A DNA stretch of 21,133 bases from Bimuria novae-zelandiae CBS 107.79 (lineage: Eukaryota > Ascomycota > Dothideomycetes > Pleosporales > Didymosphaeriaceae). Below the pieces are notes generated by a model that worked only from the letters and a program-made list of their open reading frames with translations, was not told the DNA's origin and searched no databases. Every line of letters starts with the position of its first letter. Within the stretch, counting starts at the first letter, position 1. Where the stretch lies: NCBI GenBank assembly GCA_010015655.1, contig ML976698.1, forward strand, positions 590,597-611,729, given 5' to 3'. Shown here piece after piece: positions 1 through 9,559 of the stretch. Both the position numbers and the translations under genes were made by a program.

Positions 1-35
<35 letters not shown>
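1..35. repeat. Homopolymer run of 35 G
   Basis: The window opens with 35 consecutive G bases and then ordinary sequence. No TTAGGG/CCCTAA telomere repeat adjoins it. A G run this long is rare in fungal DNA and is most easily explained as a contig-end or base-calling artefact, although a real poly-G tract cannot be excluded from sequence alone. Confidence 0.9.
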
Positions 36-36
<1 letters not shown>

Positions 37-331
37 ATGCGGTTCAAGATCGTAGAGACGGTGTTGCACCCGCCCATATCCGAACCTGGGGAGCGCAGCG
101 CGTAGGGAGTCTGAAGATGAGGAACATCGAAGGAAAAATGGAGTGGCGTGTATGTTGTAGAACTTCACACGTGGAGGCCTATTAGGGGTCCACTCCGTCA
201 CCCGATAAAGCGCCTCATCGCATTATGTAGACGAAGTAACAGAATTCATTATCACGGGCGCTGACATACTGCCCCGACCAGACCAACGCCCAACTCCCTT
301 CCCCAAAGCACGTCGTCGTATAGTCAACACA

Positions 332-969
332 TTAATTAGCAACATACTTCCCCTCCAACACCCCATTCTCCTCTTGCCCCAACCCCGCATCCACCCTTTT
401 CCTATGCCCCTTCTCCACGAGCCCCTCGTTCTTCACCACATGTCCCACCTTCTCCATCAACTTGCCGACCGTGGAATCTACCCTCTCTCATCAGTCCTTA
501 CACATTTCTAATGTCTCTACAGGGTAGAGAGTGGGAGTGGGAGTGACTCACCATGCGACGACGAAAACTCGCCCGTCTTATTCCCATATCCAGCTCCACC
601 CGTGCTCCCGCTACCATGCCGTGTGCCCCCAGAGTACGGCGACGTCTCGTGGTGCAAGCCGTAGCGGGTTTCTGAGTGCTGGGTTTGGAGGTCGGCGGCT
701 GTGGAGTCGACGGAGGATTTGTTGCCTAGCACACTACCTAGTATTAGTATCAGTATTCGAGTACTACTCTACGGTTACACAACCGATAGGTGGAGGTTGG
801 AGAAGAGAATCGTACCGAAACCAGCGCCGCCGGTGGCTCCGCTTCCGTAGGTATCATGCGGATTTGAGTACGGATGCGAGTCGTCACGGCCGAAGCGCGT
901 CTCTGTGTGCTGGGGCTCGAGGTCGGCGGCCGTGATGTCGGGCGCATTGCGGTTGCCGTAGCCTGCCAT
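332..969 (-). CDS. Small hydrophilic stress-type protein with two tandem repeats (3 exons, 157 aa)
   Basis: Exons read on the minus strand are 969-816, 725-552 and 477-332, joined by GT-AG introns (GTACGA...GCTAG; GTGAGT...GGTAG). Both introns are phase 1, giving 157 codons plus TAA. The protein begins MAGYGNR and is glycine-, serine- and charge-rich with no hydrophobic segment. Exons 1 and 2 each encode a repeat of about 50 residues: a T-A-A-D-L motif, then Q-H-[ST]-E-T-R-[FY]-G, then G-[AS]-T-G-G-A-G-[FY]-G. Exon 3 encodes D-S-T-V-G-K-L-M-E-K-V-G, then K-N-E-G-L-V-E-K-G and a charged tail. This layout is familiar from fungal stress- or conidiation-associated proteins with a CsbD-like tail (DDR48/Hsp-like annotations). 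The biochemical role is unknown, so stress protection is inference from family resemblance. Splicing restores one continuous frame, which supports the model well. The symmetric exon 2 suggests the repeat arose by exon duplication. Confidence 0.8.
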
Positions 970-1787
970 TGTTGTATGTTGCTTATTTCTGGTGTGAAGC
1001 GAATAAGTGTTCTATACAGGATTGTTCACTGATGAAGGATTCAAGATAGTTATATTAATAGTGAAGAACAACAAGACGGTTAGGAAAATGTTGATTATCT
1101 ATATATATGCAGCAGTGTAGAGGATATGGGATGTTAAAGCCATATGGCGTCACAGGGCTGAGAAGAGGCATGTTTCCGCGTTGATCGGTTCATGAGTGCT
1201 CCTATGAGGAACGCGCTGGGTATACCAAGCATGGGCCAAGCGCTGCGAAGCTCGATTCTAGTGATCGGACGAGGGGGCGGCAAGATCGCATTGGCTAGTT
1301 GGAAGCTTTATGAGCGTTGCTTATCTGCTGCGAAGAGTATGTCTGCATGGGTCCCACGAAGACTAACCAGACTTTGATCCACTTCGCGGTCTATTACTTG
1401 TACTGATGTTGGTTCCCACGAGAAGCCTCATCAACTGAAGCTGAATTCTATGCCCGGTTCGATTGAGATTGTAGATAGCACTTTTGAAGTGAGGCCGGAC
1501 CAGAAAGATAGCTAAGGATCGCTAAGTTCCGAAAAGGGTAGTGTGCTGACGATCGCTGATAAGGGTCCTTCTGCAGTGTGACGCAACGGTCCACGAACCC
1601 ATATCTGGGGTACACGCGACAAGCGCACACGTGAGATGCCCGCCGAGCCGTACGCCGAGCACCAGAAAATGCAAAAACAAATAGGTCGTGTTCCAGCCGC
1701 TGACCTCAGCGGAGCTAATTTAGGATATAATGGTCGAAACCATCCACGACGGACTGCCGAATGGCAAAAAGCCTTCAGCCGTTGGCC
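970..1787. other. Intergenic, no supportable gene
   Basis: This is the upstream region of the minus-strand stress-type gene and the 3' side of CWC15. Short open frames here (for example 1192-1377 plus and 1448-1630 minus) have no recognisable motif, splice partner or protein-like composition. I saw no tRNA-like fold. Confidence 0.6.
1100..1108 (-). promoter_or_regulatory. Candidate TATA box of the small stress-type gene
   Basis: An alternating TATATATAT run lies about 130 bp upstream of the ATG at 969 on the minus strand. Position and sequence fit a TATA element, and inducible fungal genes often have one. There is no experimental support, and the run is palindromic, so it does not by itself indicate direction. 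Confidence 0.35.
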
Positions 1788-2498
1788 TCAGCGCACATAC
1801 TTCGACATGAACTTCTTGTGGAAATCCGACCGAAGCATGTCGTTGATGAACTCCTTCTTCTTGTTCTTGTCTTCAGTGCCTCGCGCCTGGTTCTTGAACA
1901 CAACATCGTCGTCCCAGCGGCGTTTCATGGTAAAGTCGCGTGCGTTAAGCAGCGGGTTGCCGCGAGCTATATCGATCTCGCGCTGCTCTTCCTCCTCTGC
2001 GGCACGTGCTGCTGCTTCCTTGGCTTTTGCCTCTGCCCTCTCTTTTTTTATTTTTTCCAGTTCGCGCTGTAGTGCTGCCGTTTCATCTTCCTCCTCGTCG
2101 TCATCGTCACTGCTTTCGCTGCTCTCGTCGCTATCGTCCGCATCCACATCCCGGTATTTTTCCAGCATCTCTATTCGCCGCCGCTTCTGCTCCGTCTCAT
2201 TTTCTTCTTCCGCATCACCTGCTTCGATTGCAGCGAGCGGTCGCTTGGGCGCAGAGCTTGCATCGGTCGTGGCTTCCTCTTCGATGTAGGTGCCGTTCTT
2301 CTTCGCAAAGTGGCGCGCCTCGGCTTCCAGAAGTTCAGCGCGAAGGTCGCGCTTAGTTAGCTCAGCATCTCCACCTTGTCCTGGCTGCCTGTGCTTGAGG
2401 AGAGTATGTGCTGGAAGGAGTCGCTGATGGTAGGCAGGTCCGCGCGCAGCTTCTTTACCGCGTGCGGGATCGAATGTAGGTCGATGGGCGGTCGTCAT
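1788..2498 (-). CDS. CWC15: Pre-mRNA-splicing factor CWC15 (Cwf15 family), 236 aa
   Basis: CWC15 is a small, largely disordered subunit of the spliceosome, associated with the Prp19/NTC-containing complex in the nucleus. The single uninterrupted ORF has the family signature at both ends. The N terminus is M-T-T-A-H-R-P-T-F-D-P-A-R-G followed by G-P-A-Y-H-Q-R-L-L-P-A-H-T and R-Q-P-G-Q-G-G. The C terminus has K-R-R-W-D-D-D-V-V-F-K-N-Q-A-R-G (about residues 192-207) and ends L-R-S-D-F-H-K-K-F-M-S-K-Y-V-R. The middle holds a Ser/Asp/Glu-rich acidic tract (about 118-140) and an E/K/A-rich helical stretch, as usual for the family. Length is normal and the start is fixed by the conserved N terminus. 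It is divergently transcribed from RRP45, with 238 bp between the two ATGs. Confidence 0.97.
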   Translation of the reverse strand: MTTAHRPTFDPARGKEAARGPAYHQRLLPAHTLLKHRQPGQGGDAELTKRDLRAELLEAEARHFAKKNGTYIEEEATTDASSAPKRPLAAIEAGDAEEENETEQKRRRIEMLEKYRDVDADDSDESSESSDDDDEEEDETAALQRELEKIKKERAEAKAKEAAARAAEEEEQREIDIARGNPLLNARDFTMKRRWDDDVVFKNQARGTEDKNKKKEFINDMLRSDFHKKFMSKYVR

Positions 2499-2736
2499 GG
2501 TGGGATCTTATTCTTCGTAGAGTGCGAGACTGAAGTAATTGGGTTTCGGGAGTCTCTTGATTATCTGTGGGTGGTTGGGTGCGAATGTAGAGTAAAGGCA
2601 CTGCGCGAGCGAAGATCGTGGACTGAACCGATGCCAAGACCGTCGGTGAATGTATTCTCCGACCCCGCCATCATTTTCATACGCCGCAAAGCTACCCTTG
2701 CAACGACGCGGCGTAACTACTCAATAAGAGGCAAAC
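2499..2736. promoter_or_regulatory. Bidirectional promoter region between CWC15 and RRP45
   Basis: The 238 bp between the two divergent start codons must hold both 5' leaders and core promoters. There is no clear TATA box, as is common for housekeeping genes. Both products act in nuclear RNA metabolism (splicing and RNA decay), so shared control is plausible but is inference only. Confidence 0.6.
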
Positions 2737-3744
2737 ATGCCTCAAGAAGTGCAGATATCCGTCAATGAGCGGGCATTCATACAAGAGGCACTGAAAGAGC
2801 AAATTCGTCTCGATGGTCGCGCCTTCGATGCATTCCGCCCGCTTGAGCTAACATTTGGAGACGAGTATGGTGTTGCAGATGTACAGCTGGGGAAGACGAG
2901 GTGAGTAGAATAATCTTCAGCTTAGACACTCGATATCTGACGGTACTAGGATCATTGCGCGGATATCGGCGGACGTGACAACACCGCTGCCTGAGCGCAA
3001 GTTCGATGGCGTCTTTCAGATCATGACAGAGTTCTCCCCAATGGCTTCTCCAGCCTTCGAGGTCGGCCGGTAAGCACTTAGTCATGATGATATTTTTGCG
3101 CCTGGGCCATGGCTAATTGAGTTTGCAGGCCAACCAACGCTGAAGTCATTCTCTCACGAATCCTCGAGAAAGCCATTCGCCGTTCTAACGCGCTCGACAC
3201 CGAATCGTTATGCATCATCGCAGGACTCAAATGCTTCGCCCTTCGTGCTGACTTACACGTCATTGATCACGACGGAGGCCTCATAGACGCTGCGTGCATT
3301 GCAGTCATGGCCGCACTGCAACACTTCCGGAGACCAGACGTCCTGGTCGAAGGCGAAAAAGCGACTGTGCTTAGCGTACGCGAGCGCGACCCGATACCTC
3401 TGTCTATATTACACCAACCGCTCTGCGTTACATTCTCATACTTTGAAGAAGGTGAGCTGTTCTTGGTCGACGCGAACCTCGCTGAAGAGCAGGTCCGAGA
3501 CGGAGAGGTCATTGTCACTATGAATCGGCATGGAGAAGTTTGTCAGATTGCAAAGTATGGAGGTGCGACTGTGGAGCCATACGCGCTGTTCAACTGCACA
3601 AATGTGGCCTTGCAGAAAGTCAAGGAAATTAGCAAGGTCATACAGACTAAGCTCGACGATGATGCAAAGAGGAGGAACGCTGGAGGTTTATTGGCAGAGC
3701 TTAGCGCCGAGAACGACAGACCGTATGACAGACCTGTGGGATGA
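2737..3744 (+). CDS. RRP45: Exosome complex component RRP45 (RNase PH-like), 3 exons, 299 aa
   Basis: RRP45 is one of the six RNase PH-fold subunits forming the ring of the RNA exosome (nucleus and cytoplasm). In eukaryotes the ring is structural, threading RNA to the Rrp44/Rrp6 nucleases. Exons are 2737-2900, 2950-3069 and 3129-3744, with introns GTGAGT...ACTAG and GTAAGC...TGCAG, and splicing gives one frame of 299 codons. Signatures are the N-terminal R-L-D-G-R with F-R-P-L-E-L-T-F-G, then G-K-T-R, A-D-V-T-T-P-L-P-E-R-K-F-D-G and S-P-M-A-S-P-A-F-E-V-G-R-P, and later H-V-I-D-H-D-G-G-L-I-D-A-A in the second half. The RNase PH domain 1 covers about residues 30-190 and domain 2 the rest. Length matches yeast Rrp45 (about 305). 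The ATG is the first in frame and directly precedes the conserved N terminus. Confidence 0.96.
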
Positions 3745-4467
3745 ATAATTCCAGAGCGACTCAAAAAAGAGTGACCCTGAAAACCTAGCGACAATCATTT
3801 GCGCGGCATCGAGGCAGTGCGCATAAAGTCGGCGAACAGTGGTCGCACCACTACTCTATTTAATACCCTCTCCGGAAGCACCGAAATCTGGAGATCCGAA
3901 TGCTCTTGGAGTGGAGTTGAGGATCATGTTGAGCGATAGCCTGCCATAGGCTTCGTGGCTTGAAAGCCGTGAAAGCCGTCAGCAACACAGCTACGCGGTA
4001 TCGGCGCGCAATACGAGAGAATACAAATCTTCGTTTCCGGACGTTCTTCGAACGATTCGTTTGAACACATGAAATTTGGAATTGGCAACGGCCCATGATG
4101 ATGCTCTCCACTGTGGGTCAGCCCTGCTGCTGACAACGAGTCGGGCGTCCAATGGGACTGCCTCGGCTGTTGACGTTTCGACATCTTGCTTGCTTGCGTA
4201 TCACGCAACACGAACTCGCCCAGGCAAGCCACGATGACCAGACCGCGAATGTTACATATCAAATTAGTTCGGCGGGGTCCGTGCAAAGTGTTTATATATC
4301 CTACTAACGGCGCCCGGTAACTAACCTCAAGCTCAGCGATCTATCCGCACCTTGTATTGCGTCATTGTCTTGCGACACTAAAGTCTAGCCTTTCGAGCTC
4401 AACTTCAGAGCTACCCAGGAGCTTCAACACTTACACACGTCTGCTTTCTGATCACAAAGTAGCTACC
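3745..4467. other. Intergenic: RRP45 3' side and promoter of the DUF4336 gene
   Basis: No recognised gene. A minus-strand open frame at 3924-4286 lacks an ATG at its 5' end and has no identifiable motif. The right third must carry the promoter and leader of the DUF4336 gene. Confidence 0.55.
4293..4299 (+). promoter_or_regulatory. Candidate TATA box of the DUF4336 gene
   Basis: TATATAT lies about 170 bp upstream of the ATG at 4468, in a region otherwise of balanced composition. The assignment rests on position and motif only. Confidence 0.35.
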
Positions 4468-5329
4468 ATGACATCCAAACTCGTCCCCTCAAACCCCTCG
4501 GAGGTGATGGTAATCCGCGATGTCGTCCCGCGCACCATCACCACACTCTCCGTGCCTTTTGCGCGCATGGGTCGCATAAAGATTGGCGGACGAGGCACGA
4601 TTGTGCGCCTTCAGAACGGCTCTCTCGCCGTATTCTCACCCGTAGCCCTCACAGAAGACGTCAAGCAGAAAGTCGCCGAGTTGGGAGAAGTAAAGTACAT
4701 AGCCGCGCTTGATATCGAGGTACCTACATCCACTCATCCCTCTATGACTACCTTCATCTAACCCAAGCTAGCACCACATCTTTCTCGGTCCCTGGCACGC
4801 TGCCTACCCCAATGCGGCCGTTATGGGCCCTGAGGGCCTCCCCGAAAAGCGCAAAAAGCAGAACAACGAACCCGTCCCGTTCGCACACGTCTTCTCCAAG
4901 TCCAACCCCGTAACCTCTATCGACGCCGACTTCGACCGCGAATTCGACTACGAGTTCGTCCCTGCGCACGCCAATAAGGAACTCGTCTTCATCCACAAGC
5001 CAACACGCACGCTCATCGAGGCCGACTTTCTGTTCAATTACCCATCCATCGAGCAGTACTCGAAGACCAATGATAACCCGCAGAGCGGTTTGCTTACAAA
5101 GCTATTTGGGTACTTCACGAAGACGCAGGGCACGGCACAGAAGAGGTTCGTATGGTACGCGATGAGTGCGAGCGATCGCGCGGGGTTTGCGAGGAGTGCG
5201 AGTAAGATAAACGAGTGGGATTTTGACAGGATTATCCCGTGCCATGGGGATGTCATTGAGAGTGGGGGTAAGGGCATTTATCAGAGGATTATGGAGTGGC
5301 ATTTGGAGTTGGCGAAGAAGGGGTTGTAG
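4468..5329 (+). CDS. DUF4336 family protein, metallo-beta-lactamase-like (2 exons, 269 aa)
   Basis: Exons are 4468-4719 and 4772-5329, with intron GTACCT...AGCTAG (52 bp, phase 0). The start is the ATG in context TACCATGA. The frame stays open upstream to about 4357, but only through a TTG, so no longer start is used. The protein has the DUF4336 layout: an N-terminal I-R-D-V-V-P-R-T-I-T-T-L-S segment, G-G-R-G-T-I-V-R-L containing the first core strands, H-H-I-F-L-G-P-W-H-A-A-Y-P at residues 85-97 (shared with the family's L-F-L-G-x-W-x-x-A-Y-P signature), and I-P-C-H-G-D at about 239-244 close to the C terminus. DUF4336 belongs to the metallo-beta-lactamase/glyoxalase II-like fold. The substrate is unknown and I assign no reaction. 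Length is typical. No signal peptide or membrane segment is seen. Confidence 0.88.
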
Positions 5330-6284
5330 GCCGTGGAGCTTTTGGGCAATTGATTTTAGCGCGTATCACGGGTTGGAGGGGGACTGGAGAGAGGGTTTCA
5401 GGATGGTGTTTATATAGCGCTATGTTTTCCCTTGTAGTAATGGTCGGTGCGGGTGGCTAGCATCTCGCAGCATCGAATTAACAGTTCGAACTCTTTCTAA
5501 GTGTATGCCGAATCGTCATGAGCTATTTAATATCGTAAAAGATCGTGGACCTGAAAGGTTGACATGTAAGCCTCGATCATTCTTTCTTGGGTATGTCCAC
5601 CTCACTCCCTTACGACCCTTAGTCAGAAACTCGGGCCCACTTCTTGCTGTTGAATAGGAGGGCGAACGAAGTGGGCTGGCAACATTCTTCTCTGTGGCTC
5701 GTCTTATCCCTAAACTCCACTGTGGGACATCGCCGCGACCCGGACCCCTTGGCTGAAGCAGTCATTTTCCTTCCGATGACCATCCATTTCCAGGCAGTCA
5801 TGGCACGTGTGGGTAGGCATCAGTGTTGTGGAAGATGGTGATTCGACGAGTTTGGCGTTGAGGCCGTACCGGTAGCGTAGGGAGGAACCGAGGAGCACGC
5901 TGCCCCACACATGGATTCACGACCACTTTCCAAACGGATAAGAGCGTGGTGAACCGAGCTTGGGCAGGCGGAGAATGCAGGTCTGAAGGAATACGAAGGA
6001 AGTGTGAAATACGAGCCATGAGATGCATTGCCTACGCCTGTCGCAGTATCGTAAAGCAGCTGACTGACTGATCATTCTGTACGGATTGTTGAGAGAAGTG
6101 GATCCCGTCAAGTCGGATTGCGATTACTGCTGGAAGCCGTGCTGCGAGCCATGGTTGCGGTATCGCTAAAGGTCATGCGAGCACGCGACGAAAATTTGCT
6201 GGAAACCCTGAATTTGACCATTTATCTCCTCTCTTCCACATCATCAACACGCGACGCGACGTGTCACGTCGATCATCAGACGTG
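5330..6284. other. Intergenic, no supportable gene
   Basis: About 950 bp between the DUF4336 gene and the first F-box copy. Several overlapping frames of 60-76 codons exist on both strands around 5600-6110, but none has motifs, splice signals or protein-like character. The last 100 bp should contain the 5' leader of the F-box copy. Confidence 0.55.
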
Positions 6285-7193
6285 ATGTCCTCGAATCGGG
6301 ACGACCACATGCCTCCTCTAATACCTAGGGTAAGTGATCTTGTAGGCGCTTCAAAATAATATGGTATGTAGGGTCTAACAATTTTTAGACCAATTGCCTC
6401 CGGTCATCCAACACGCCGGATCATGATGTCCCACCCACGTCTCAATCAAGCGGCTTTAGCGACGATATGCCTTCCACGGTAAGTGGTCTTACAGGCACGG
6501 TACCGAGAATTCTTCGCCTCTGACACTCTGCAACACCCAGGAAGTCAGATGAAGATACCTCATCTCCCAAACGAATTGTGGGACCGTATCATCGCCTTCG
6601 GTAATCTTTGGGATAACTACGTTCGTCTTCGCGCAACGAACAAGCGCCTCAAAGGTCTGGTCAAAGACTTTTTCACACGAACATAGGGTCCTTTTATGAA
6701 GACAGCCACGCTCAAGTTGGAGTGTCGCACTCTACTACGGGCACAAGTATGCAAACTGGGGCCGTGTAAAGATCATCGCCATTCATCTACGCGTTTCCTA
6801 TTCCGCAGCCTTGATGGTGATAGAATGACTATCTACCAACCCCAGTCCTGCCCTGATTATGACGACGAAAAAGCCTACACCGCGGAGGATCTACGGAAAC
6901 TGAGATTCATTGTGCAAGCATCACCTTCTCTACCACTACAGGACTTCGATATAGAAGATTATCTGGAGTGCTGGTGTAGCGTGGAAGGTTTAGGGCATGT
7001 TGTTTTCCTGTAATTTCCCGAGGACTATGTGAGTCTGAATATCAAAATCAATGTTTCGAAGCGCGAAGTCAAGTTGAACTGGATGATTTTGGTTACCGAA
7101 ATGTCGCGAGTCCGTTACAACGCCAGTTTATGGAGCGTTTCTCGTCAACTCCTGGGATTTACGGAGGGTCTAGGCAGTGGAGTGCAGGGATAA
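6285..7193 (+). pseudogene. F-box-type gene copy 1, broken by two in-frame stops
   Basis: The likely original exons are 6285-6329, 6389-6478 and 6549-7193. The introns start GTAAGT and end TTTTTAG and AGTCAG, with a TCTAACA branch site in the first. Exon 3 opens with an F-box core, L-P-N-E-L-W-D-R-I-I-A then R-L-R-A-T-N-K-R-L-K-G-L-V-K-D-F-F. The frame is then cut by TAG (6684-6686) and TAA (7011-7013), but stays otherwise open to TAA at 7191-7193, about 259 codons with no indel. After the stops it still resembles the paralogue at 7735-8452: M-K-T-A-T-L-K-L near the first stop, and I-N-V-S-K-R-E-V-K-L-N-W-M near the end against V-D-V-G-R-R-E-I-W-W-E-W-M. Either stop could be a single C-to-T change from a glutamine codon. 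An unrecognised intron over the second stop is possible. A truncated F-box peptide from the first stop is also conceivable. Confidence 0.7.
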
Positions 7194-7734
7194 AGCAGGT
7201 TGCATGTTTATGGCACTATTTTTTCGTGGAGTACAGATCAGACGAGGAAAAATTCGATGTCCGATGTACTTTAAGATCTCGGGACACCCTATGAAGGTTG
7301 GGTTAGGGTGCGAGCGTTTGAGGTAAAAGGGCACAGGCTATATTGGTGTTCTTAATATATTTTGTAGCTGGTAAATTACTACGCCGTCCGGAACATGGCT
7401 TCTCTAAATTTGAAACCGAGCGCGAAACGGCGTACGGCGCTGGAATGTGACTGCACATTTTGTTGGGATCGAAGAGAACACGCAGCCTTTGCCGCTCATG
7501 GTAGCACCAAACTTCTCGTCCAATAACATCATCACCACTACATGGCTGCCTTGTGCACGTGTTCTGAAGCCTACAGAGGTCCATGGTAGCATCCCCGCCA
7601 ACAACCGTAAAACCACCCACCAAAAAGCCTTCACAGAGTTTTTAACTCCCAATTCTCCTGCATAGATTTTTCACCATCAGTCGTCTTCACAATTGCCTCG
7701 ATCCGTGGCGAACACTCGGCCGCGCTCCCGCCGT
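7194..7734. other. Spacer between F-box copies, no supportable gene
   Basis: Nothing clear here. Around 7676-7734 the sequence upstream of the copy 2 ATG resembles exon 2 of copy 1 (shared CAATTGCCTC), stays open in frame with that ATG, and is preceded by a possible acceptor (CACCATCAG). A further 5' exon of copy 2 may therefore lie in this spacer, but I could not place its start. Confidence 0.4.
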
Positions 7735-8452
7735 ATGGATCCCAGAGTAAGCCGTCGCCCCAACCTGCCTGTTCAGTGGAAGCAGTTCATCTAACTACTT
7801 GCAGAGCTGGACGCCATATCTCCCAAACGAGCTATGGAGCATGGTAATCGCTTTGCTTGATCCGCTGCAGAACTGGACGCATCTCCGCCTCACGAACAAA
7901 TTCTTCAAGCAGCTCGTCGAGGACGATTTCATGAGACGGTTTAGTACTGCAATGATGGAAATGAAGCTCAGTGTTCGCTACAAGCCAATATATATGGGAC
8001 GGCTTGCGGATTCCGTGCGATTCTGGCCTACCCTCACCTTTACGTTCGGAGAGTTCACCGGCAAGGGAACGGTCGTGTACCGTTCAGAATTAGACAACAT
8101 ATTGGAAGATGGCAGGGAAAATCCCCACAAGGTGTCCGAGCGGCATATGCAATCGATAGCGGAGTGCTTGCCTCAAGCAAACCACGCCTGGAATATGTGC
8201 AAGGCGCACAGGAGGGGGCCGATAGGGGAAGCACGTGCGGGTTGGCAGCTTCGCCCACGGTCATATCTCAATGATTGGACCTCTATTCAGTTGACCGAGA
8301 GAAAAGTTCCGTTGCTGGGGCTTGAAGTCGATGTCGGACGACGCGAGATTTGGTGGGAGTGGATGCCAGTGTACGCGGCTTACCTCTGGTGGGAAAAGAA
8401 AAAAGAAGAAATTCATGCTGATCCCGAAGCCCGACGACTTGCATTCTCTTAA
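7735..8452 (+). CDS. F-box-type protein, copy 2, apparently intact (2 exons, 219 aa)
   Basis: Exon 1 (7735-7746) encodes only M-D-P-R. A 58 bp intron (GTAAGC, CTAAC branch site, TTGCAG) leads to exon 2 at 7805-8452, ending in TAA. Residues 10-47 match an F-box-like helix set: L-P-N-E-L-W-S-M-V-I-A-L-L-D, then L-R-L-T-N-K-F-F-K-Q-L-V-E-D-D-F. F-box proteins usually bind Skp1 and select substrates for SCF ubiquitin ligases, but here that role is inferred from the motif alone. The rest (about 48-219) has no repeats such as LRR or WD40 that I recognise. It is Trp-rich near the C terminus (I-W-W-E-W-M...Y-L-W-W-E-K-K-K). The start is uncertain because the 12-nt first exon could be the 3' end of a longer exon. 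It is the only undamaged member of a local three-copy family. Confidence 0.65.
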
Positions 8453-9559
8453 CGGAGGCTCCGGTAGCAAGTACTCGAATTGCATCAGGAAAGAAAGACG
8501 GGGGAATAGTTGCGCCGTCTGTTGATGGAGCATTTGAGGAGGGCGAGCGAGGAGGGTCTGAGGAATGCTCGTGTGTGAAGTCCGCTGATCCGTGGGATGT
8601 CGCCCTAAACAATTCGCCATCCCAAGTCAGTCATCCTGGCCCAGTCGTGTAGTTACAAGATCGGGTAAGACAGTTTTATTTGGTATTGTCTTAGACCTGT
8701 GTGTTACCTCTGGACGAGTAATACAGAGTGGGTGACTGCATCTACTTTGTACCTGGCCGTCTGGACCAGCCTCGGGATTTCCACGAGATTAGACCCTGAG
8801 ACGAAAAGATTAGTTTAATTTTGTCGTGTTAGCTAGTGCAATCATTATGTTATCATTATTAAGTAGACTACCCTGCGCGTGGCGAATGATATTTTTTTTA
8901 GCGCTCGTCGAGGATGACTTTCAGCGATAATTCTGCAACTCCTTCTTTCAAAATACGAACTCATCTTCAACGGGCGAAGGACCACTTCAAACTCAGCGGT
9001 CTAGGATACTACGATGTTTCCGTACTTCTGCATATTTTACCGCCGTCGACAAGAAAGCAATGTTCCACATTGAGAAGCTAATGAGCATCCGATTATGCGG
9101 GGGGTAAAATCACAGACCCTGAGAAGGCTTGGAACGACGACAGTGTTTAGGAAAGGTTCAAGCGTACAAATGATCACGAAAAAAATTCTCAACAATCGTC
9201 TTAATGCAAAGACAACAATGAATACAATTCCGCAACGAGAGTGTGGCTAGAATGCGTCTGAATTTTCCATTAGATTGATTTGTAGTCTACATATAGATTA
9301 AAATGACAAATGGAATGATTAAGGATAGACAGATAAGAGACCTCTAATTACCACCAGATACCGCCGTCCTGTTCAACAAAAATACAAGGACAGAATAATG
9401 TTAAAGAGAGTGTGAAATAGTACAAGGAGAGCCAAAGGAGTGTGGGGTTTCCCATCGTTGAAAACAGAGCAAGAAGCTAACATAGGAAAGATGTGGGACT
9501 AATACCAAGTCAGGAGGTACTCGGATAGCTGTTTTAGTACTGAGACTGTTCGGAAATCG
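8453..9559. other. Non-coding stretch containing an F-box scrap
   Basis: Apart from the F-box remnant at 8870-8930, nothing can be assigned. From about 9089 to 9250 the plus strand keeps one open frame, but it has no start context or motif I recognise. The region is moderately AT-rich and looks like decayed former coding DNA. Confidence 0.4.
8870..8930 (+). pseudogene. Remnant of a third F-box copy
   Basis: At 8873-8899 the plus strand reads L-R-V-A-N-D-I-F-F. After a frame change in the T-run it reads A-L-V-E-D-D-F-Q-R and then TAA at 8928-8930. This lines up with L-R-L-T-N-K-F-F-K-Q-L-V-E-D-D-F-M-R-R of the intact copy at 7735-8452, and the DNA of the L-V-E-D-D-F part is nearly the same in both. 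The L-P-N-E-L-W start of the box is not visible upstream. The match is short but sits in the right order next to two paralogues, so I read it as a relic. Confidence 0.5.

Noticed and set aside
36..331. Subtelomeric start of a chromosome
   Set aside because: No TTAGGG-type repeats next to the poly-G run, and housekeeping genes follow within 2 kb.
1456..1467. GGTTCGATTGAG, similar to a tRNA B box
   Set aside because: No acceptor stem, A box or cloverleaf could be built around it.
1636..2289. 217-codon plus-strand ORF rich in serine
   Set aside because: It is antisense to CWC15; its serine and phenylalanine runs are the reverse of the acidic and lysine-rich codons of that gene.
3924..4286. 120-codon minus-strand open frame
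   Set aside because: Its 5' end is a TTG, not ATG; an internal ATG gives 86 codons but there is no motif, splice site or homologue I recognise.
4357..4467. N-terminal extension of the DUF4336 protein resembling a mitochondrial leader
   Set aside because: The upstream frame opens only at a TTG; the first ATG is 4468, in good context, and starts the family-typical N terminus.
8914..9081. 55-codon plus-strand ORF following a T-rich tract
   Set aside because: It overlaps the F-box remnant in another frame and has no independent support.
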